A DNA stretch of 64,000 bases from Botryobacter ruber (GTDB lineage Bacteria > Bacteroidota > Bacteroidia > Cytophagales > Hymenobacteraceae), in contig NZ_QCZK02000043.1 of the NCBI RefSeq assembly GCF_003347595.2, forward strand, positions 1 to 64,000, given 5' to 3'. The first letter of the stretch is position 1. Every line of letters starts with the position of its first letter. The notes under the pieces were generated by a model, which saw only the letters and a program-made list of their open reading frames with translations, searched no databases and was not told where the DNA came from. The position numbers and the translations under genes are program-made. Of this stretch, positions 59,016-64,000 are shown one piece after another.

Positions 59016-60557
59016 TTACTTCAGCTGGTGGTGCCGGCGGTGCATGATTTCCTGTACCGGCAGGTTCTCAATTTTACTGTCGAGCCACGAGAGGATGTCG
59101 AGGTAGAGGAACGGGCGACGTTCAAACGGATTTTCGGCGATGGCAGAAAGTTTGTTCCGGAGCGAGACAAATGCATCTTTGAGCTCGTGCGGGGCAATGT
59201 TGCCCAGGTTGCGCAGGAACCGGAAAATCTCTACCTGCATCTGCTGCTGGTCGTTCATTTTGCCCAGGAAACGGTAAACGGATTTAATCTGGTATTCCAG
59301 GCTTTCGTCTTCGCCGGCTTCGTAGTGGGCAATCAGGTTCAGGATGCGGGCAAAGCACTGCAGGTCTTCGCGCAGGCTGGTGTCTTTGTAGTGGATGATC
59401 TTGTTCAGGTAGTGAATGCACATCTGGTTATCGCCGCTGCCAAAGTACAGGCTGGCAATCTTGAAGTAAAACACCAGCATGCGGTGCGAGTCGAGTTGCG
59501 GCTGAAATTCCTTTAGCTTTTCCAGCAGCTCTGGTACCAGCTTTACCCCCTCCGAAAAAGTACCCTGCATAAAATGCACGTTTATCCGGTTGGTGTAGAT
59601 GTACTGGAACAGGAGCAGTTCGATGTTTGGGTTAGTGCGCCTTGATTCGTCGTTGGCGAAATCTTCCAGCTTTTGCAGTACATCTTTAAATCTGCTGTAA
59701 TACAGCAGGTTGTACAGCGAAGCGAGCAGGTTGTGCAGTCCCTTTATATAATGGGTGCTCTGCTTGTGCTTCATGCCCGGGTTTTCCTCGAACAGGTCTA
59801 CCCACTTCTGGGCATAGCGGTAGCAGGCTTTAAAGTTGAGCAGGATGTTGTAGTACCACACATGCGACTGGTAATAATAAAGCTTCTCAAAAAAGCTTCC
59901 CTTCGAAATATTTGTCTCCGGAAGGCTGCTTTTAAAAAAAGCGGTAATATTTTTGTAGTCTTCCAGGTTACGCGCGTGCCCCAGCTTGAGGTACAGCCCG
60001 TACAGGCCCAGCGCCACATTGGAAAGTTCGTGCGTGAGCGACACCCGTTTGGCCAGCTTCATGGCTTCTTCCGACAGGCTTTCGGCCCTGCCGCGGAGGC
60101 TGCGGGTAATGTACTGCGACTCGATCAGCTTCTCGAAATCGATAGCGGCCAGGGCAATATGCTGCAGCTCCGCCTGCTGGGCTGCCACCTTTACCTTTTC
60201 CAGCATTTTCAGGCTTTGCTGGTAAAAACCTTTGTTGTAGAGCACACGCGCGTAATCGAGCTGCTCGTGCAGCTGTATGTCGGGGTTCTGATTGGATTGG
60301 TAGAGGCGCAGGCTCGAGAGCAGGTGCTTGTAGAGGTTGGCTTTCAGGTTGGCCAGCTGCGAACGTTTAATAGAAGGTACCTGCGAGAGAATTTTTTCGT
60401 CGTTGTAAACGTTCTGGTTATCGAGGGCGTCGAAAAGCTGCAGAAACTTCAGGTCCTCGCCGGGGCCGCGGCTGGTCGTTAAACGGAAGTGCCGCTTCTC
60501 GGATCGGGTCAGTGATTTAACCAATTGAAAAACAGGATCGATGTTTTCGTTAGACAT
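59016..60557 (-). CDS. Alpha-helical repeat (TPR-like) protein
   Basis: A 513-residue all-helical cytoplasmic protein. Paired amphipathic helices resemble degenerate tetratricopeptide repeats (LDYARVLYNKGFYQQSLKML about 101-120; RINVHFMQGTFSEGVKLVPE about 322-341; YFKIASLYFGSGDNQMCIHY about 361-380). No enzyme motif. Likely a scaffold or regulator; I recognise it only as a conserved Bacteroidota hypothetical. Divergent from the leucine operon. Confidence 0.8.
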   Translation of the reverse strand: MSNENIDPVFQLVKSLTRSEKRHFRLTTSRGPGEDLKFLQLFDALDNQNVYNDEKILSQVPSIKRSQLANLKANLYKHLLSSLRLYQSNQNPDIQLHEQLDYARVLYNKGFYQQSLKMLEKVKVAAQQAELQHIALAAIDFEKLIESQYITRSLRGRAESLSEEAMKLAKRVSLTHELSNVALGLYGLYLKLGHARNLEDYKNITAFFKSSLPETNISKGSFFEKLYYYQSHVWYYNILLNFKACYRYAQKWVDLFEENPGMKHKQSTHYIKGLHNLLASLYNLLYYSRFKDVLQKLEDFANDESRRTNPNIELLLFQYIYTNRINVHFMQGTFSEGVKLVPELLEKLKEFQPQLDSHRMLVFYFKIASLYFGSGDNQMCIHYLNKIIHYKDTSLREDLQCFARILNLIAHYEAGEDESLEYQIKSVYRFLGKMNDQQQMQVEIFRFLRNLGNIAPHELKDAFVSLRNKLSAIAENPFERRPFLYLDILSWLDSKIENLPVQEIMHRRHHQLK

Positions 60558-60652
60558 TGTATTTGTTAATTAGTTAAGTAGCTGACGCACAATGAATTTA
60601 TTGTGGCTTATCTGCGTTAGAAATAGTATAAATAATTAAAAAAAGTTTTTTT

Positions 60653-60672
60653 AACAGGGGATTAACCCTGTT
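60653..60672. other. Small hairpin in the leuA leader
   Basis: AACAGGG (60653-60659) / CCCTGTT (60666-60672), preceded by an A/T-rich run. Too small to call attenuation. No Leu-rich leader peptide was seen in the 164-base gap. Confidence 0.35.
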
Positions 60673-60721
60673 CTTGCAATTCAAATTAAAGATTAATTCT
60701 GCTAAAAAGACCAAAGTAACG

Positions 60722-61888
60722 ATGTCGGTTCAGAAAATACAAATATTCGATACAACGCTGCGTGATGGAGAGCAGGTGCCCGGCTGCAAGCTGGACATGG
60801 ATGAGAAGTTGGTGATTGCCAGGCAGTTGGAATTACTCGGTGTGGACGTGATAGAGGCAGGTTTTCCTATCTCCAGTCCCGGTGATTTCGAAGCGGTAAA
60901 GGCAATAGCTGCGCAAACCAAACAAGCTACTGTTTGTGGTCTTTCACGGGCCGTGGAGCAGGATATCCTGACAGCCGCTGAAGCGCTGAAAGGTGCCCGT
61001 TTCCCACGCATCCATACCGGAATAGGTACTTCCGATTCCCATATCAAGTTCAAGCTGCGCACTACCCAGGAGAAAGTGCTGGAGCGTGCCGTAGAAGCCG
61101 TTAAGCTGGCGAAGAAGTATGTGGAAGACGTGGAGTTCTATGCCGAAGATGCCGGCCGAACCGACAACGAGTTCCTTGCCCGCGTATGCGAAGCCGTGAT
61201 CAAAGCAGGTGCTACCGTACTCAACATTCCGGATACCACTGGTTACTGCCTGCCCGAAGAGTACGGTGCTAAAATAAAGTACCTGGTAGAAAACGTAAAC
61301 GGTGTGGATCGTGTGCGTCTGTCTACGCACTGCCACAACGACCTTGGACTGGCTACTGCCAACTCCATAGCCGGTGTGATCAACGGCGCCCGCCAGATCG
61401 AGTGTACCATCAACGGCGTGGGCGAGCGTGCAGGTAACACGGCTTTGGAAGAAGTCGTCATGATCCTGCGCCAGCATCCGTACCTGAACCTGGACACGAA
61501 TATCAATACAAAATTATTAACCGAGACCTCCGCAATGGTGTCGCAGATGATGCGCATGCCGGTACAGGCGAACAAAGCTATTGTGGGGTCGAATGCATTT
61601 TCACATTCAAGCGGCATTCACCAGGACGGCGTTATCAAGCACCGCGAAACGTACGAGATCATCGATCCGAAAGATGTGGGCGTAAACGATTCCTCTATTG
61701 TGCTGACGGCCAGATCAGGACGTGCAGCGCTGGCATACCGTTTGCAGAAACTCGGATACGATTTCGACAAGGCAACACTGGATAAAGCGTATGCTTCCTT
61801 CCTTCAGATTGCAGATCGTAAGAAAGAGGTGGTCGACGAAGACCTTCATCAGTTAGTTGAACAGGAAAACCTGATAGCCGCAAACTAA
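60722..61888 (+). CDS. leuA: 2-isopropylmalate synthase, short form
   Basis: A 388-residue enzyme condensing acetyl-CoA with 2-oxoisovalerate, the first step of leucine synthesis. Signatures: [12 protein letters not shown] (about 9-20), the metal-binding HCHNDLGLA (about 202-210) and [16 protein letters not shown] (about 228-243). The usual C-terminal allosteric domain (about 120 residues, leucine feedback) is absent, so leucine may not inhibit it, or it belongs to the short LeuA/homocitrate-synthase-like clade. A different substrate is possible, but leuCDB follow directly. ATG 60722 matches the family start. Confidence 0.93.
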   Translation: MSVQKIQIFDTTLRDGEQVPGCKLDMDEKLVIARQLELLGVDVIEAGFPISSPGDFEAVKAIAAQTKQATVCGLSRAVEQDILTAAEALKGARFPRIHTGIGTSDSHIKFKLRTTQEKVLERAVEAVKLAKKYVEDVEFYAEDAGRTDNEFLARVCEAVIKAGATVLNIPDTTGYCLPEEYGAKIKYLVENVNGVDRVRLSTHCHNDLGLATANSIAGVINGARQIECTINGVGERAGNTALEEVVMILRQHPYLNLDTNINTKLLTETSAMVSQMMRMPVQANKAIVGSNAFSHSSGIHQDGVIKHRETYEIIDPKDVGVNDSSIVLTARSGRAALAYRLQKLGYDFDKATLDKAYASFLQIADRKKEVVDEDLHQLVEQENLIAAN

Positions 61889-61891
61889 ATC

Positions 61892-63285
61892 ATGGCAAAA
61901 TCATTATTTGATAAAATCTGGGATGCCCACGTCGTGCGGTCCATCCCGGGCGGATTAGATGTGTTTTATATTGACAAGCACCTGATCCATGAAGTTACCA
62001 GTCCGCAGGCATTCGCTGAATTAGAAGAGCGACACCTGCCGCTTTACAGGAAAAACCAGATAGTAGCCACCGCAGATCATAACGTGCCTACTAAAAACCA
62101 GCACCTGCCAATCCAGGACCCACTTTCCCGTACGCAGGTAGATCAGCTTACAGCCAACTGCGAGCGTTTTGATATCGAGCTTTTCGGGCTCGGACATCAG
62201 AACCAGGGCATTGTGCACGTAATGGGACCGGAGCTGGGCATCACACAACCCGGCATGACGCTGGTTTGCGGCGACAGCCACACCTCTACGCATGGTGCTT
62301 TCGGTGCGATTGCGTTTGGTATTGGTACCAGCCAGGTAACACAGGTAATGGCCTCTCAGTGTCTGCTGCTGAGCCGCCCCAAGCGCATGCGCATTACCGT
62401 TGACGGCGAGCTGAAGCCGGGTGTAACAGCCAAAGACGTTATCCTTTATATCATCGCCCAGTTAGGAACCGGAGGCGCCACAGGTTATTTTGTGGAGTAT
62501 GCCGGCAGCGCCATCCGCTCTTTGAGCATGGAAGGCCGCATGACCGTGTGTAACATGAGCATCGAAATGGGTGCCCGTGGCGGCATGATTGCACCAGACG
62601 AAACCACCTTCGAATACCTGAAAGGCCGTCCGTATGCGCCGAAAGGGGAGAAGTGGGAGCAGGCGGTAGCTTACTGGAAAACGCTTCATTCCGACGAAGG
62701 AGCAACTTTTGAGAAAGAGTATACTTACAAAGCCGAAGACATTGCCCCGATGATTACCTATGGTACCAATCCGGGAATGGGTATCGCCATAACAGACGCT
62801 ATCCCTTCGGAGGTGCCGGCAGGCGAGACTGTCAGCTTTGAGAAGTCGCTGAAGTACATGGGCTTTAAGCCGGGTGAATCGTTGCTGGGCAAAGAGATCA
62901 GCCACGTGTTTATCGGTTCCTGCACCAACTCCCGTATCGAGGATCTGCGCACGGTAGCCAACTATGTGAAAGGCAAGCACAAAGCCGACAACGTAGAAGC
63001 TATCATCGTACCGGGTTCCAAGCAGGTTGAAAAGCAGGCGAAGGAAGAAGGACTGGACAAGATACTGGCCGAAGCAGGTTTTGAGCTTCGTGAGCCGGGC
63101 TGCAGCGCCTGCCTTGCCATGAACGACGATAAAATTCCGGCCGGCGCCTACTGCGTTTCTACTTCGAACAGGAACTTTGAAGGCCGCCAGGGCCCGGGCT
63201 CCAGAACCTTGCTGGCCAGCCCGTTGGTAGCAGCCATTACGGCAGTAGAAGGAAAGATTGTAGACGTAAACCGTTACCTGAACTA

Positions 63286-63286
<1 letters not shown>
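61892..63286 (+). CDS. leuC: 3-isopropylmalate dehydratase large subunit
   Basis: A 464-residue aconitase-family enzyme isomerising 2- to 3-isopropylmalate with LeuD. [4Fe-4S] ligands: Cys in [13 protein letters not shown] (about 343-355) and the pair in [11 protein letters not shown] (about 403-413). [20 protein letters not shown] (about 128-147) is the substrate region. Three bases after leuA, one-base overlap with leuD. Confidence 0.97.

Positions 63287-64000
<714 letters not shown>

Noticed and set aside
60558-60721. T-box or leucine attenuator before leuA
   Set aside because: No leader peptide with Leu codons, no T-box motif and only a 7-bp hairpin.

Overview
The window looks like chromosomal DNA of a Bacteroidota bacterium of the order Cytophagales, probably a Pontibacter-like member of the Hymenobacteraceae. 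The evidence is a type IX secretion C-terminal sorting domain, lipobox lipoproteins, Bacteroidota-type genes (DUF4385, DUF5060 glycoside hydrolase, DUF4397, apaG, a divergent Lgt family), TAnnTTTG-type -7 elements and moderate GC. The genus is inference. I saw no rRNA, tRNA or CRISPR array.

Layout: 0.16-2.0 kb holds a class IIC-type group II intron with its maturase (minus strand). 2.1-3.4 kb carries two toxin-antitoxin pairs, one with a frameshifted ParE toxin. 3.4-7.3 kb holds DUF4385, an ALO-like FAD oxidase, a sensory-rhodopsin-transducer homologue, DUF2721 and an EamA transporter. 7.4-23.3 kb is dominated by an anaerobic/nitric-oxide-response region: a 603-residue possibly nitronate-monooxygenase-like protein, two His-containing polytopic membrane proteins, B12-dependent ribonucleotide reductase (nrdJ), and an operon of RIC/ScdA, hemerythrin, DUF1858-DUF2249, a heme-copper-like membrane protein, a MIP18/SufT-like protein and an NsrR-like Rrf2 regulator. 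CRP/FNR-type palindromes (TGAT-N4-ATCA, TGAC-N4-GTCA) lie in both divergent intergenic regions. 24-28.4 kb has nadA-nadB and a phosphoribosyltransferase-hydrolase pair. 29-33 kb encodes a repetitive T9SS-secreted protein, and 33.6-35.4 kb an Lgt-like protein fused to a beta-rich domain. 36.6-39.2 kb has a secreted protein beside a DUF5060 hydrolase. 40-57.6 kb is mostly metabolic and housekeeping: PEBP, molybdenum hydroxylase (two subunits), Gfo/Idh/MocA, an exported methyltransferase, an APC permease, selO, asnA, kdsA, apaG and ung. The window ends in a leuA-leuC-leuD-leuB operon cut by the right edge.

Accessory layer: AT-rich genes at 12.1-14.3 kb and 35.6-36.2 kb look like cassettes. Their unrelated first ORFs share a homologous leader of roughly 110-150 bp in the same orientation, and several are followed by AAC...GTT stem-loops resembling integron attC sites. 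No integrase is visible, so a CALIN-like (integrase-less) cassette system is the most interesting hypothesis here. The intergenic regions are also full of short repeats: about 20 copies of a ~33-bp GCAGCAG-type element, some inside coding genes, and several fold-back (MITE-like) families.
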